Source: Pseudacidobacterium ailaaui (GTDB taxonomy: Bacteria > Acidobacteriota > Terriglobia > Terriglobales > Acidobacteriaceae). From it: a DNA stretch of 64,000 bases. Both the position numbers and the translations under genes were made by a program. Under the pieces are notes generated by a model, which saw only the letters and a program-made list of their open reading frames with translations, was not told the DNA's origin and searched no databases. The stretch spans positions 1 to 64,000 of the forward strand of contig NZ_JIAL01000001.1 in the NCBI RefSeq assembly GCF_000688455.1, read 5' to 3'. Of the stretch, positions 43,184-52,291 are shown piece by piece. Each line of letters opens with the position of its first letter. Position 1 is the stretch's first letter.

Positions 43184-44533
43184 ATGCCGGAACCGATTGT
43201 GAATGCATCGAGTGCTTTGCCGGTTGAGCCTGGGTTGCACCGTTCCGCTCAGGAGCCCAATGGAGTGCTCCAGAAGAACCTGAAGCCGCTGCTCTACCTG
43301 GGCGCGGCATTGCTGGTCATCGTGGCGGCTGTCTTCAGCAGCACGGGCACGAAGACGACCGCGAAGAAGAGCGCGACGCCGAGTCAACCGCCGCAGCCGG
43401 TGCTTCAGGACGCCACCGACAACAACGTGCAGGACCTGAAGAACCAGGTTGCCGCCGCGCAGCAGCAGGCGGCGCAACAGAAGGCGGCAGCCGATCCGGC
43501 GCTGGCCAACGCGACGCTGGCGCAGCAGGCCGCCGCGGCCAATTACGGCCCGAACGGGCAACCGCTCCCTTGCTCGCCGGGTCAGCCGTGCGCGCAGCAG
43601 ACAGGTTCTATGCCGCCGCAGTTAACTCCGTCGCAACAGGAGGAACAGCAGCTCGCGGCAAAGGACAAAGAACTTGCCTACGCTTCTCGGTTTGCGTCTA
43701 ACATTGTTTACAGAAACGCGCAGGATGAAACGCCTCGCCAACCTAACTCTGCTGCCTTGGCGGAGAGCGAGAGCGCACCTGGCGCGCAGGGGAACGCTGG
43801 TTTCTCTTCTTCGGCGCAGAATCGCGCTGCGAGTAGTCTGGTAGCCGCTCGACCGGCAGGCGATCCGCCGAGTTCTTCTTCTACACAATCGACCGCCCAG
43901 CATAGGGCGGAAGTCAACATCGACGCGGCCACGGGACAGCCTTACGTGATCTACGAGGGGACGACCTTGGATACCGTTCTGATGAATCGGCTGGATGGAG
44001 ACGCCGCAGGGCCGGTGAAGGTGCTCGTGTCGAATCCTCTCTACTCGCATGACCGGCAGCACGTACTCATCCCGGACGGCACGATTGTCTTGGGCGAGGC
44101 GCGCAAGATCGGCGCGTCCGGCATCGGCCAGCAGCGCCGTTTGGCTGTCGTCTTCCACCGCATGATCATGCCCGACGGCTACAGCGTGGACCTCGATCAG
44201 TTCCACGGCCTCAACCAGATTGGCGAAGAGGGATTGAAGGACAAGGTCAACAATCACTATTTCCAGATCTTCGGCACCTCGATTGCGTTGGGCGTCATTG
44301 CCGGGGCGGGCGAGGTTGAGCAGGGCGGCGGAATGATCACGACCAGTGGTTCCCAGGCCTTCACGACCGGCGCGGCGTCGAGCATCTCGCAGTCGGCGAC
44401 AACGGTGCTGGACCAGTTTCTGCAGATTCCGCCGACGATCACCATCCGCGAAGGCCACCGCGTCAAGGTCTATTTCACGCAGGACATGCTCCTGCCCGCT
44501 TACGACAACCACAGCATCCCACAGACCTTTTGA
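43184..44533 (+). CDS. trbI: VirB10/TrbI-type core protein
   Basis: This 449-residue protein spans both membranes in the type IV core. An N-terminal cytoplasmic part is followed by one transmembrane segment (YLGAALLVIVAAVFSS), a low-complexity Pro/Gln linker and the VirB10 C-terminal beta domain: YVIYEGTTLDTVLMNRLDGD, GPVKVLVSNPLYS, HVLIPDGTIVLGEARKIG and the antenna region before GHRVKVYFTQDM. Length is normal. It follows virB9 and is followed by a small lipoprotein gene. Confidence 0.94.
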   Translation: MPEPIVNASSALPVEPGLHRSAQEPNGVLQKNLKPLLYLGAALLVIVAAVFSSTGTKTTAKKSATPSQPPQPVLQDATDNNVQDLKNQVAAAQQQAAQQKAAADPALANATLAQQAAAANYGPNGQPLPCSPGQPCAQQTGSMPPQLTPSQQEEQQLAAKDKELAYASRFASNIVYRNAQDETPRQPNSAALAESESAPGAQGNAGFSSSAQNRAASSLVAARPAGDPPSSSSTQSTAQHRAEVNIDAATGQPYVIYEGTTLDTVLMNRLDGDAAGPVKVLVSNPLYSHDRQHVLIPDGTIVLGEARKIGASGIGQQRRLAVVFHRMIMPDGYSVDLDQFHGLNQIGEEGLKDKVNNHYFQIFGTSIALGVIAGAGEVEQGGGMITTSGSQAFTTGAASSISQSATTVLDQFLQIPPTITIREGHRVKVYFTQDMLLPAYDNHSIPQTF

Positions 44534-44544
44534 AGGAGAGTTGC

Positions 44545-44793
44545 ATGTATTGCACGATTCGATTCACTGCTCTTTCGGCCGTTCTGATTCTGGCTCTTGC
44601 CGGGTGCAAGAGCCACCAGGCAAAGGTCGATGCGCTCCAGAAACAATACGACCAAGCAGAGGCTCAATTCAGAAAAGACTGCAACGCGGAATATCTCCAG
44701 GTTCCACCAACACTGAGCCCCAAGTGTGCTGACGAGGATAAGCAGGCCAAGGAAGCGTGGAACCGTCTTCAGGCGGAACGCGCCAAAGACTAA
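44545..44793 (+). CDS. Small lipoprotein, TrbK/VirB7-like
   Basis: An 82-residue protein with a lipoprotein signal (ALSAVLILALAGC) and a short charged domain containing two further cysteines (DCNAEYL and SPKCADED). Position after virB10 and size fit the small T4SS lipoprotein (VirB7 in Agrobacterium, TrbK in RP4, an entry-exclusion factor). The start at 44545 has an AAGGAG site; a longer frame from 44530 overlaps virB10. Which role it plays is unclear. Confidence 0.7.
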   Translation: MYCTIRFTALSAVLILALAGCKSHQAKVDALQKQYDQAEAQFRKDCNAEYLQVPPTLSPKCADEDKQAKEAWNRLQAERAKD

Positions 44794-44808
44794 ACACGGA
44801 GGAACAAC

Positions 44809-45618
44809 ATGAAGTTATCACTCACGCTCGCACTCGTTGCGGCGGCAGGATTCGTGTCGCCCGCACACGCACAATTCGGCTCCGGGATCGTCTTCGATCC
44901 CACGCAATCCGCGCACGCGATTCAGCAGATTGCGCAGGCGAGCCAGCTCTACACAACTACGGTGCAGACTACGCAGAACGTTATCGCGGCCTACAACCTT
45001 GCGCGGCAGATGGCAAGTCTGCCCGAGACGCTCTACACAGGGTACAGCACACTCGGGCAGCAACAGTGGTCCGCAATCATTCAACCGGCCAACACCTACG
45101 GCAACTCGTCCGAGTGGATGAATGCGGTCGCCACGGGCTATGGAGCCGCAGCGGCAACACAATCGGCCAGCATCAGCACAGCGGACCGTATCGCTGGGTA
45201 CAGCGCGCTCAGCCCACAAGGCCAGCAGGCGATTGCGGCACAGGGCGCAACAGTCGATCTGGCCAATGCAGTCAACGCAACAAGCCTGGAGACCATCGGA
45301 GCCATTCGTTCCGCCTCCGCGCAACGGGAGGCGGACATCGCCCGGCTGGAAGCGGACAGCCACTCGACGGACCCATCGCAGCAGACCGAAATGGCAACCT
45401 TGCAGCGGATCAATCAGGCTCTTCTCATCGAGTTGCGTTCACAGCAGGAAACCAACCAGCTCTTGCAGGCCCAGGCGCTCCAGCAGCTCATCGCTCAGAA
45501 GACGCAACAGGACAACCTGAAGGCGCTCTTCGTGGCCGGCAACAACTACCAACAGAGCTTCAACGCAGTCACCCCACAGCAGACCAGTTCCGGTACACAG
45601 TGGGCCTTCCACTACTGA
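44809..45618 (+). CDS. trbJ: VirB5/TrbJ-type secretion protein
   Basis: This 269-residue protein has a signal peptide (LTLALVAAAGFVSPAHAQFG), then a long helical, Gln/Ala-rich body (VDLANAVNATSLETIGAIRSASAQREADIARLEADS and SQQETNQLLQAQALQQLIAQKTQQDN), the TrbJ pattern. TrbJ/VirB5 is a minor pilus-tip protein that helps recipient contact. It lies between the lipoprotein and virB6, the usual order. Confidence 0.85.
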   Translation: MKLSLTLALVAAAGFVSPAHAQFGSGIVFDPTQSAHAIQQIAQASQLYTTTVQTTQNVIAAYNLARQMASLPETLYTGYSTLGQQQWSAIIQPANTYGNSSEWMNAVATGYGAAAATQSASISTADRIAGYSALSPQGQQAIAAQGATVDLANAVNATSLETIGAIRSASAQREADIARLEADSHSTDPSQQTEMATLQRINQALLIELRSQQETNQLLQAQALQQLIAQKTQQDNLKALFVAGNNYQQSFNAVTPQQTSSGTQWAFHY

Positions 45619-45636
45619 CGGGAAGGAGCGGCGGCA

Positions 45637-46491
45637 ATGGACTTTCTCATCCTCATCAAGAACGGCTGTGACAACCTGACGGCGACCGCCGCTCCATCCG
45701 TCGATGCGCTCGGGCTTCGCATGGTCATTGCGCTCGCCACGATCATGCTGGTCTGGTTTGGCGTACAGGAGTCGCTCGCTTCGGCGCAGGGCGGCCCAGG
45801 CTTCAACGTCGGCAAGTTCCTGAGCTTCTTCCTGCTCATCACCTTTGCGTACAGCTTCGTGAAATTCTACGACGGCTCGATTCCCGGTATCGGCTACTCG
45901 TTGAAAGGATTCGTCAGCGGGGGAACAAGCAGTTTGGTTGACTACATCGGCAGCGACTCGACGCAGGAGGTGCAGAATACAATCCGCACGGCCCTGAGTC
46001 AGGTCGGGGGTCTGTCTCCATCCTTCACCGAACCGTACACGCTGCTCTGCACCTACACCGTGCAGATTGTACTCAGTATTCTGACGGCATTGATCGGCGT
46101 CATCATTGCCTACGGAGCGATCGGAGCGACGGTCATCGGCCTACTCGGCCCGGTGTTCATCCCCTGGATGGTCTTCGACAAGACGGACTTCCTTTTCTGG
46201 GGTTGGCTCCGGGCCTTCATCGCTTTCGAGTTCTACAAGGTCGTGGCCGCGGCGACCATGAGTGTGATGAGCCACTTGCTGATCACCTATCTGACCAGTG
46301 GCGCAATGACTATCGATGCACCACAACGTCTTATTACGCTCATGCCCGGTCTGCTCATTCTCTGTATCGTTGCCGGCTTCGTTCTGCTCAAGATCCCCAC
46401 CATGACGGCAACGCTCTTCTCCGGCCACACGGGCGGCCACGGCATCGGCATGGGTGGATTGATTACCGCGGCAATCATCCGGGCCATTTAG
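45637..46491 (+). CDS. trbL: VirB6/TrbL-type inner membrane protein
   Basis: This 284-residue membrane protein has about six hydrophobic segments and the typical TrbL/VirB6 features: a loop with GFNVGKFLSFFLLITFAYSFVKFY and a later GPVFIPWMVFDKTDFLFWGWLRAFIAFEFYKVV. VirB6 forms part of the inner-membrane DNA channel. It follows trbJ by 18 bp and is followed by virB8, as expected. Confidence 0.9.
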   Translation: MDFLILIKNGCDNLTATAAPSVDALGLRMVIALATIMLVWFGVQESLASAQGGPGFNVGKFLSFFLLITFAYSFVKFYDGSIPGIGYSLKGFVSGGTSSLVDYIGSDSTQEVQNTIRTALSQVGGLSPSFTEPYTLLCTYTVQIVLSILTALIGVIIAYGAIGATVIGLLGPVFIPWMVFDKTDFLFWGWLRAFIAFEFYKVVAAATMSVMSHLLITYLTSGAMTIDAPQRLITLMPGLLILCIVAGFVLLKIPTMTATLFSGHTGGHGIGMGGLITAAIIRAI

Positions 46492-46510
46492 GCCCAGTGG
46501 AGGAAATTCC

Positions 46511-47194
46511 ATGACAACTCAAACATCAACCCCTCCCGACATCACCCGCGCCGCCGAGCGGTACCTCGAACAGTACGGCGATCCGCTCGTGATGAACACC
46601 TACCTCAAGGTCACGATCCTGGTCCTTGCAGGCATCGTGGTCCTGCTCGGCGCGATCGTCTATCGCGGCCAGATGGCGCTGGCGAGTGTTCATCCGTTGA
46701 TCGTGCGCATCAACGACGTGGGCCGCGCCGAAGCCATCGATTATCGCAACTTCCAGTACCGTCCCCAGGAGGCCGAGAACAAATACTATCTGACCCGCTG
46801 GGCGGAGCTTTACTTCAGCCGCAACCGCTTCACCATCGAGCGCGACCAGACCGACGCTCTTTACTTCCTCAACGGCGACGTGCAGCGGGCGGTCATCGAT
46901 CAGGAACGCAAGGACGGCATCATCGCCAAATATCAGGGCGATAGCTCGCTCCCATTTGTCGATGTCGAGGTGAAGAATGTCATTCTCGACGACCTCCGCC
47001 AGTCACCCTATTCGGCGCGCATCGAGTTCGAGAAGATTTACTCGAATCCCACGGATCACAGCGAACTCAAGCGGGAGCAATGGACCGCCAGCGTCACCTA
47101 CGTCTTCCGCGAGCAGGTGAAGAACAAGGAACTGGCCGTCAATCCTCTGGGATTGACCATCGTCCGCTTCCGAGCCGACCAGGCGTTCGAGTAG
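46511..47194 (+). CDS. trbF: VirB8/TrbF-type inner membrane protein
   Basis: This 227-residue protein has a short cytoplasmic tail, one transmembrane segment (LKVTILVLAGIVVLLGAIVY) and a periplasmic NTF2-like domain with WAELYFSRNRFTIERDQTDALYFLNGD. This is the VirB8/TrbF pattern; VirB8 links inner and outer parts of the channel. It is the last gene of the tight trb operon before a 508-bp gap that precedes ssb. Confidence 0.92.
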   Translation: MTTQTSTPPDITRAAERYLEQYGDPLVMNTYLKVTILVLAGIVVLLGAIVYRGQMALASVHPLIVRINDVGRAEAIDYRNFQYRPQEAENKYYLTRWAELYFSRNRFTIERDQTDALYFLNGDVQRAVIDQERKDGIIAKYQGDSSLPFVDVEVKNVILDDLRQSPYSARIEFEKIYSNPTDHSELKREQWTASVTYVFREQVKNKELAVNPLGLTIVRFRADQAFE

Positions 47195-47702
47195 ATCGAG
47201 CCACAGCCCAAACACTAGGCTTCCCATGTCCACACGCGGCCACAAATCGCGGCAGATACGCCCTTCGTTTCTTCGCAGACGGCACAACGCCTCATCGTGC
47301 GCGATGAAGCGGTATCGCCCATCGCCCAACCGAGTCCTTGTCCGGGTGGCATCGAGGAAATTTCGTCGGCTGCGGCGGGCCGCTGGCCTGCCGGGAAACC
47401 GCGGGTCAATGCTGCCCATGAAGCGTTCGCTCCATCGTTTCTCCCCTTGCTTGTCCGGTCACACGCTTCCGTGCATTTTCGGCGCCCGGCGGCACTGCGC
47501 CGCTCTGCTTTCCGGACTCCTCTCCCAGAACGAGTCTGGGCCCCTGCTCCAGAATGCGCGGCTTGGCTCCGGCGATTTGCACGCGATCTTCGATCGGAAC
47601 CGTTCATGCGCGCAAAACGCCTCTTGGGAGCCGAGCACGTTGCTTGGGTTTCGCCAGAGAGTGACCCGGCCAAGCCGGGAATTCAACTCAAGGAGACTCA
47701 CC
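47195..47702. other. Gene-free leader before ssb, possibly structured
   Basis: No convincing gene is visible here; reading frames on either strand look random. It includes the perfect hairpin CCCAGA-ACGAG-TCTGGG (47524-47540) and other short GC-rich hairpins. The ssb ribosome site (AAGGAG) lies at its end. A similarly long structured stretch precedes ardC. This resembles the leading-region promoters of F-like plasmids, but I cannot show function. Confidence 0.5.
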
Positions 47703-48092
47703 ATGTATCAGAATCGCATCTCGCTCATCGGATTCCTCGGCCAGGACGCCAGCACCTACACCGCCAACAATGCCAGCTTCACCGTTCTCTCGCTTGCCAC
47801 CAAAAGCTCGTACAAGGACAAGAAGTCGGGCGAGTACAAGGGCCATACCGAGTGGCATCGCTGCATCGTCTGGGGCAAGTTGGCCGAGTACGCGAAGACG
47901 CTCACAAAGGGCGCGCATCTGGCCATCGACGGCGAACTGCGCAGCCGCGAGCGCGTGGACAAGAAGACCGGCGTCAAGAGCCGGGTTTGGGAGGTGCGCG
48001 TGGCTTCGATCCTGAAGCTCGACCGCGCCGAAAAGGCCGCCCCGGAAGAGACCGCGGACGATGAGATCAACCCCGAGGAAGAGGCTGCGTAA
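47703..48092 (+). CDS. ssb: Single-stranded DNA-binding protein
   Basis: This 129-residue OB-fold protein coats the incoming single strand during conjugation. Family features: NRISLIGFLGQDASTY, a middle GEYKGHTEWHRCIVWGKLAEYAKTLTKGAHLAIDGELRSRE, and an acidic tail (EETADDEINPEEEAA) that would recruit partner proteins. The tail does not have the usual DDDIPF ending. Location between the trb operon and virB11 fits a transfer-associated SSB. Start ATG 47703 has an AAGGAG site. Confidence 0.92.
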   Translation: MYQNRISLIGFLGQDASTYTANNASFTVLSLATKSSYKDKKSGEYKGHTEWHRCIVWGKLAEYAKTLTKGAHLAIDGELRSRERVDKKTGVKSRVWEVRVASILKLDRAEKAAPEETADDEINPEEEAA

Positions 48093-48157
48093 GCCTCTTC
48101 CTCACTCCCACACGGAAGCCCGGCGACACCGGGCTTCCATTGGCGCGAGGCCCCGCG

Positions 48158-49141
48158 ATGAGTTTCGATCTGATCCTTCCGTTTATGCGCCCCATCGAAC
48201 CGCTGCTGCTCGACGACGGCATCAGCGAAATCATGGGTAATCCCGACGGCTCATGGTGGTACGAGCGCGACGGGATCATCCACCGGGAAACGACGGTGTC
48301 CTTCGACGCCGGCAAGCTGCGCACCGGCCTCGAAGTGATCGCCAACAACATCGGCAAAAAGCTCGACGATGACAACCCGCTGCTCCATGCGCAGCTTCCC
48401 GATGGCAGCCGCCTGGCCGCAGTCATTCCGCCCGTTGTGCGGCCTGCTCCGGCGCTCGTAGTCCGCAAGTTCACCAGCCGACAGTTTACGGTCGATGACC
48501 TCATCGCTCGCGGTTCGCTGACGCGGCAGCTTGCAGAGTTCCTTGAAGAACAGATTCGGACCGGGAAGACGCTGTTGATCAGCGGCGGAACAGGTTCGGG
48601 AAAGACGACTCTGCTGCGCATTCTGGCCAACGCCATCCCGGATACGGAGCGCATCGTCGTCATCGAAGATACTTCCGAGCTTGGCATTCAGAAGCCGAAC
48701 ATTCTGGCGACTGAATGCCAGACCGATACCTTCAAGAGCAGCGTCACCTTCGACGACCTCTTGAAGTCCGCTCTCCGCTGGCGGCCCGACCGGATCATTC
48801 TGGGCGAAGTCCGCGGAGTCGAGGCGCGCACACTGCTCGACTCCCTCAATACGGGCCACTCCGGCTCGCTCGCTACGATCCACGCTAACTCGGCCACAAA
48901 GGCGCTTCGCCGCTTTGCGAATCTCGTCCTTCGTTCCCATGCGCAAGCCGCTTTCTCCGACATCGAAGCCGAGATTGGCGAGTCTGTCGATTTCGTTGTC
49001 CATGTGGATCGCGAGCCAGGGCGTCGCGTGATCCGTGAAGTACTCGCATTGACCGGCTATGACCGGCCTTCTCAACGCTTCCAGATGGAGTACGTCTACC
49101 GGGCCGGCGAGGGGCCCGCAACGGAGACAATCCCATGCTGA
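48158..49141 (+). CDS. trbB: VirB11/TrbB-type secretion ATPase
   Basis: This 327-residue hexameric ATPase drives substrate transfer with VirB4 and the coupling protein. Walker A GGTGSGKTT near residue 143, an Asp box VVIEDTSELGI, a long helical stretch with WRPDRIILGEVRGVEARTLLDSLNTGHSGSLATIHANS (Walker B and His box) and a C-terminal IGESVDFVVHVDRE. Start ATG 48158 is preferred to an in-frame codon 18 bases earlier. A gene of unknown function starts within its last codons. Confidence 0.94.
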   Translation: MSFDLILPFMRPIEPLLLDDGISEIMGNPDGSWWYERDGIIHRETTVSFDAGKLRTGLEVIANNIGKKLDDDNPLLHAQLPDGSRLAAVIPPVVRPAPALVVRKFTSRQFTVDDLIARGSLTRQLAEFLEEQIRTGKTLLISGGTGSGKTTLLRILANAIPDTERIVVIEDTSELGIQKPNILATECQTDTFKSSVTFDDLLKSALRWRPDRIILGEVRGVEARTLLDSLNTGHSGSLATIHANSATKALRRFANLVLRSHAQAAFSDIEAEIGESVDFVVHVDREPGRRVIREVLALTGYDRPSQRFQMEYVYRAGEGPATETIPC

Positions 49142-49494
49142 AGACCATGCGCCCATTCACCTGTTCCGGCGAAGAATTCAGCCGGGTTCTCGCCGCCCTT
49201 CGGGCCGGCATTGACCCGGCTAAATTGACCCGCGAACTCGCGGCTCAATACCCCAGCGGCGCCGGCTTCGCGGGCCGCCTTGTGTACATCGCATCGGCTC
49301 GCCTCTGGCTCGACGATGGTGTCCCGCTTGCGGACGTTCTCACCATGCTCGAACTCCGCCATCGCTTCGAGCTTTCGCCTGCCGATGCCCGTGCCTATGC
49401 CGTCGAGATTCTCTGGGCGGCACAGCACCCGGTTGATGCCGTCCACGCTCAACCAATTCCAACCGAGAAGGAGACCCGCTATGCCGTTGCTTGA
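49135..49494 (+). CDS. Small conserved-looking protein of unknown function
   Basis: A 119-residue protein whose start overlaps the VirB11 stop by seven bases, which implies coupled expression. It is helical in character, with hydrophobic clusters typical of a small globular domain (EEFSRVLAALRAGIDPAKLTRELAAQ and VPLADVLTMLELRHRFELSPADARAYAVEILW). I do not recognise a family. It could be a transfer accessory factor. Confidence 0.65.
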   Translation: MLKTMRPFTCSGEEFSRVLAALRAGIDPAKLTRELAAQYPSGAGFAGRLVYIASARLWLDDGVPLADVLTMLELRHRFELSPADARAYAVEILWAAQHPVDAVHAQPIPTEKETRYAVA

Positions 49495-49816
49495 GATCGT
49501 TCAGACCCACCATGTAACCGCCATGATTCGCCTTGACGAGACCACCGCCGGGCAGATCGACCAGTACGCCGCCTTTCTCCCCGCTCCCGCCGACGATGTG
49601 GTGGACAAGGCGCTCGCCTACGTCTTCTCGAAGGACCGCGACTTTCAGGATTACTTGCGAACCCCTGAAGCCGCCCGCGCTCCGCGCAGCCTTCGCATTC
49701 GCCGCTACGGCCGAGACAGCGATGCCGCCGAACCTGCCAATGGCGCTGTGAAGCTCGCTAAAGCTGCGGAGACCGGCCATGATTCGCGCCCATGCAGCAG
49801 GGATGGAGCGGCCTGA
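49481..49816 (+). CDS. Small protein of unknown function before the candidate oriT
   Basis: A 111-residue protein that starts within the last codons of the preceding gene, with a GAAGGAG site at 49467-49473 seven bases before the ATG. The N-terminus (LLEIVQTHHVTAMIRLDETTAGQIDQYAAFLPAPADDVVDKALAYVFSKDRDFQDYL) looks like a helical DNA-binding or oligomerisation domain of the ribbon-helix-helix type, but the match is loose. Its C-terminal third is basic and low in structure. The next 160 bp hold the inverted repeats before the coupling protein. Confidence 0.6.
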   Translation: MPLLEIVQTHHVTAMIRLDETTAGQIDQYAAFLPAPADDVVDKALAYVFSKDRDFQDYLRTPEAARAPRSLRIRRYGRDSDAAEPANGAVKLAKAAETGHDSRPCSRDGAA

Positions 49817-49887
49817 TGCCCGTTCGGTGCTCCGCACCGGGTTGATTTCGACACTCCACCCCTGAAAGGGAACTGCCTAGATACTTT

Positions 49888-49952
49888 GGTATCTCGACAG
49901 ATACCACTGAAAATTCAAGGCGATTGCGAAACACGGTATCTGCCAAGATACC
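49888..49952. promoter_or_regulatory. Two GGTATCT-N4-AGATACC inverted repeats, candidate operator or oriT
   Basis: Perfect 7-bp arms with four-base spacers occur at 49888-49905 and 49935-49952, 47 bp apart centre to centre. A third, weaker AGATAC/GTATCT pair overlaps the first at 49879-49894. They end 27 bp before the start of the RHH-coupling protein gene. In plasmid R388 the RHH protein TrwA binds sites at oriT and represses trwABC. By analogy these repeats could be its target and the transfer origin. Confidence 0.75.
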
Positions 49953-49978
49953 GGCGAACAAGCGAAATGGAGGCGCAA

Positions 49979-52285
49979 ATGGCCACCCTTCAAAGCATCG
50001 ATCAGGTTCCAATCGAAAAGCTGCATGGGCGCAGCCGACGTTCCTTGAATCTGAGCACAAAGCTCACACCAATGGAGGCAAAGGCCGTGGAAGATGCTGC
50101 TTCTGCCGCTGGCAAGACACCGAGCGAATGGGCACGTGAGCAACTGCTTCGACGCGCGGACGCCGAGATTTCGGGCCAGATGGAGATGCACATCTTCACC
50201 GAATTGGTCGGCATTCAGATGCTCCTGATGGGCACGCTCGAACCGCTGCTGCGCGGCTCGAACCTGTCCGCCGAGCAGGTCGATCAACTCTTCCGCCAGG
50301 TGCAGACCACCAAGGCGGCCAAGGCACAGGAACTCTTGGCCCGGCGCAGCCAGAAAACAGGAGAGATAGCCATGCCAGCCGTTCAACAATGGGGTCGAAA
50401 GGAATCTCTGATCTGGCCGCCGCGCGGTCATATCTATACGCTCGGCGCATTCTTTCTATCGCTGGTTGCGGCGGGCTTTTTCATCTGGCTGCGCTTTCAG
50501 TTTGGCCTCACGCTTCTCCAACGCTACTACCTGCCGTACTACCTGCGCAGCGAAACGGCCGGCCTCACGCGCCAAGCCAGCCAGTACCAGATGCTCGTTG
50601 TAACCGATGGCGAATCACGGAGCCGGGCTGCGCTCGACGCGGACGTGCAGCCAGGGTCCACGCCCCAGTTTGGCGGGAAACCATTGCCGATGATGCTGAC
50701 GCAAGAAGCCGCACGGCAGGGCGCCTACTACCTTGCCCGCGAGCCGATGCGCAGCTATCAGAACAAGGCGCTTCATGCCTGGCTCGCGCACTGGATCTAT
50801 GGCGACGCTTCCTTGCTCGATCTCTTCAAAGTGCAGCTTCTCTTTGGGCTCATGGCGTTCCTGCTGCAGCTTCCGTTTTCGATCCGCAAAGACATTGCGC
50901 GAACCCGGATGCTGCGCTACGGACGGTGGCTCAAGGGACCGATCCTCGTCAGCGCCAAGGAGTTTACGAGGGCCATCGCCGGCGATGGAATCGGCATCAC
51001 GACCAACGATTCCAAGGAGCCGCTGCGCATTCCGCGCAATGCCGAGAACAAGCACTTCCTGATCGTCGGAGACACCGGCACCGGCAAGTCGAGCATCATC
51101 CGTCAACTGCTCTATCAGGTCGATGCGCGCGGTGATGCGGCCATCGTCTACGACCCGGCCTGCGAGTTCGTGAAGCAGTTCTACAACCAGCGCCGCGGTG
51201 ACATCGTGCTCAACCCGCTCGACGCCCGGATGCCGTACTGGAATCCCTCGAAGGAATTACGCCGCAAAGCCGAAGCCAAGGCTCTGGCCGTCTCCATGTA
51301 CCAGCCGGAAGGCGTCACCAACCGATTCTTCGTCGAAGCGCCGCAGAAGATTTTCGCGCACTTGCTGAGTTACCTGCCGACGCCGGAAGACCTCGTCCAA
51401 TGGATGTCCGATCCCGATGAGATCGACCGCCGCGTCAAGGGAACCGAGTATTGGGCGCTGATCGATCCCAAGGCTCCGCAGCAGCGCACCGGCGTCCTTG
51501 GCTCTCTCAATATGAGCGCCGACAGCTTCCGGCTTCTGCCCAAGGAGGACGAGACAACTTCCATGTGGACAGCGACGAAATGGGCCGAGACACGGCGCGG
51601 ATGGATCTTCATCACCTCGCGCCCGACGATGCGCGAGGCGCTGCGCCCGCTCATCAGTCTGTGGATCGACACGCTTGTGCTGCGCCTGCTCAACGAGCCG
51701 ACGCCCGACCACAAGCCGGTCTGGTTTGTGATCGACGAGCTGGCCAGCCTGCAGCGGCTGCCGCAACTCCACACCGCGATCACCGAGAACCGGAAATCGC
51801 AGAATCCGGTTATTCTTGGATTCCAGGGCCGCAGCCAGATGGAGGCACGCTACGGCGACGACGCCGAGGCCATGCTCTCGCAGCCGGCCACGAAAATCTT
51901 CCTGCGCACCACCGAGCCGCGCGCGGCCAAATGGGTCAGCGAGGCCATTGGCGAGGTCGAGATTGAGCGGCTGCGCGAGACGCATTACGACGGCACGCGC
52001 CAGGGGCACAACTTCATGCTCGACCGGCAGACGGAGCCGCTCGTTCTGCCGTCTGAAATCTCCGGCCTCGACGACCTGCGGGGCTTTCTGAAATACGGCA
52101 ATCACGTTGCGCGATTCACCTTCCCCTTCATCGAACTTGAGGAAAAGAACCCCGGCTATGACGAGCGCAAGATGGACGACCTGATCGTTCCCAAGATGCC
52201 TCCGCCAATCGCCCCGGAGTCCGTTCAAGGCCATCTTCTCTTTCCTGAGCTCACGCACCAGCCAGTCGGAAACCAGATGGAGTAA
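49979..52285 (+). CDS. Coupling protein (VirD4/TrwB-like) with N-terminal ribbon-helix-helix domain
   Basis: This 768-residue protein joins two parts. Residues about 17-65 (RRSLNLSTKLTPMEAKAVEDAASAAGKTPSEWAREQLLRRA) form a ribbon-helix-helix DNA-binding domain like MobC/TrwA. From about residue 132 (MPAVQQWGRKESLIWPPRG) the rest is a type IV coupling protein with two transmembrane segments, Walker A IVGDTGTGKSS near 363 and Walker B VWFVIDELASL near 582. The ATG at 50372 within the frame has its own GGAGAG site, so a shorter coupling protein may also be made. It precedes the relaxase by six bases. I chose start 49979 because it has a GGAGG site. Confidence 0.88.
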   Translation: MATLQSIDQVPIEKLHGRSRRSLNLSTKLTPMEAKAVEDAASAAGKTPSEWAREQLLRRADAEISGQMEMHIFTELVGIQMLLMGTLEPLLRGSNLSAEQVDQLFRQVQTTKAAKAQELLARRSQKTGEIAMPAVQQWGRKESLIWPPRGHIYTLGAFFLSLVAAGFFIWLRFQFGLTLLQRYYLPYYLRSETAGLTRQASQYQMLVVTDGESRSRAALDADVQPGSTPQFGGKPLPMMLTQEAARQGAYYLAREPMRSYQNKALHAWLAHWIYGDASLLDLFKVQLLFGLMAFLLQLPFSIRKDIARTRMLRYGRWLKGPILVSAKEFTRAIAGDGIGITTNDSKEPLRIPRNAENKHFLIVGDTGTGKSSIIRQLLYQVDARGDAAIVYDPACEFVKQFYNQRRGDIVLNPLDARMPYWNPSKELRRKAEAKALAVSMYQPEGVTNRFFVEAPQKIFAHLLSYLPTPEDLVQWMSDPDEIDRRVKGTEYWALIDPKAPQQRTGVLGSLNMSADSFRLLPKEDETTSMWTATKWAETRRGWIFITSRPTMREALRPLISLWIDTLVLRLLNEPTPDHKPVWFVIDELASLQRLPQLHTAITENRKSQNPVILGFQGRSQMEARYGDDAEAMLSQPATKIFLRTTEPRAAKWVSEAIGEVEIERLRETHYDGTRQGHNFMLDRQTEPLVLPSEISGLDDLRGFLKYGNHVARFTFPFIELEEKNPGYDERKMDDLIVPKMPPPIAPESVQGHLLFPELTHQPVGNQME

Positions 52286-52291
52286 CCGTCC

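Noticed and set aside
47215-47673. Minus-strand frame in the ssb leader
   Set aside because: Composition is low in structure and rich in Arg, Ser and Gly with no motif; better seen as non-coding.
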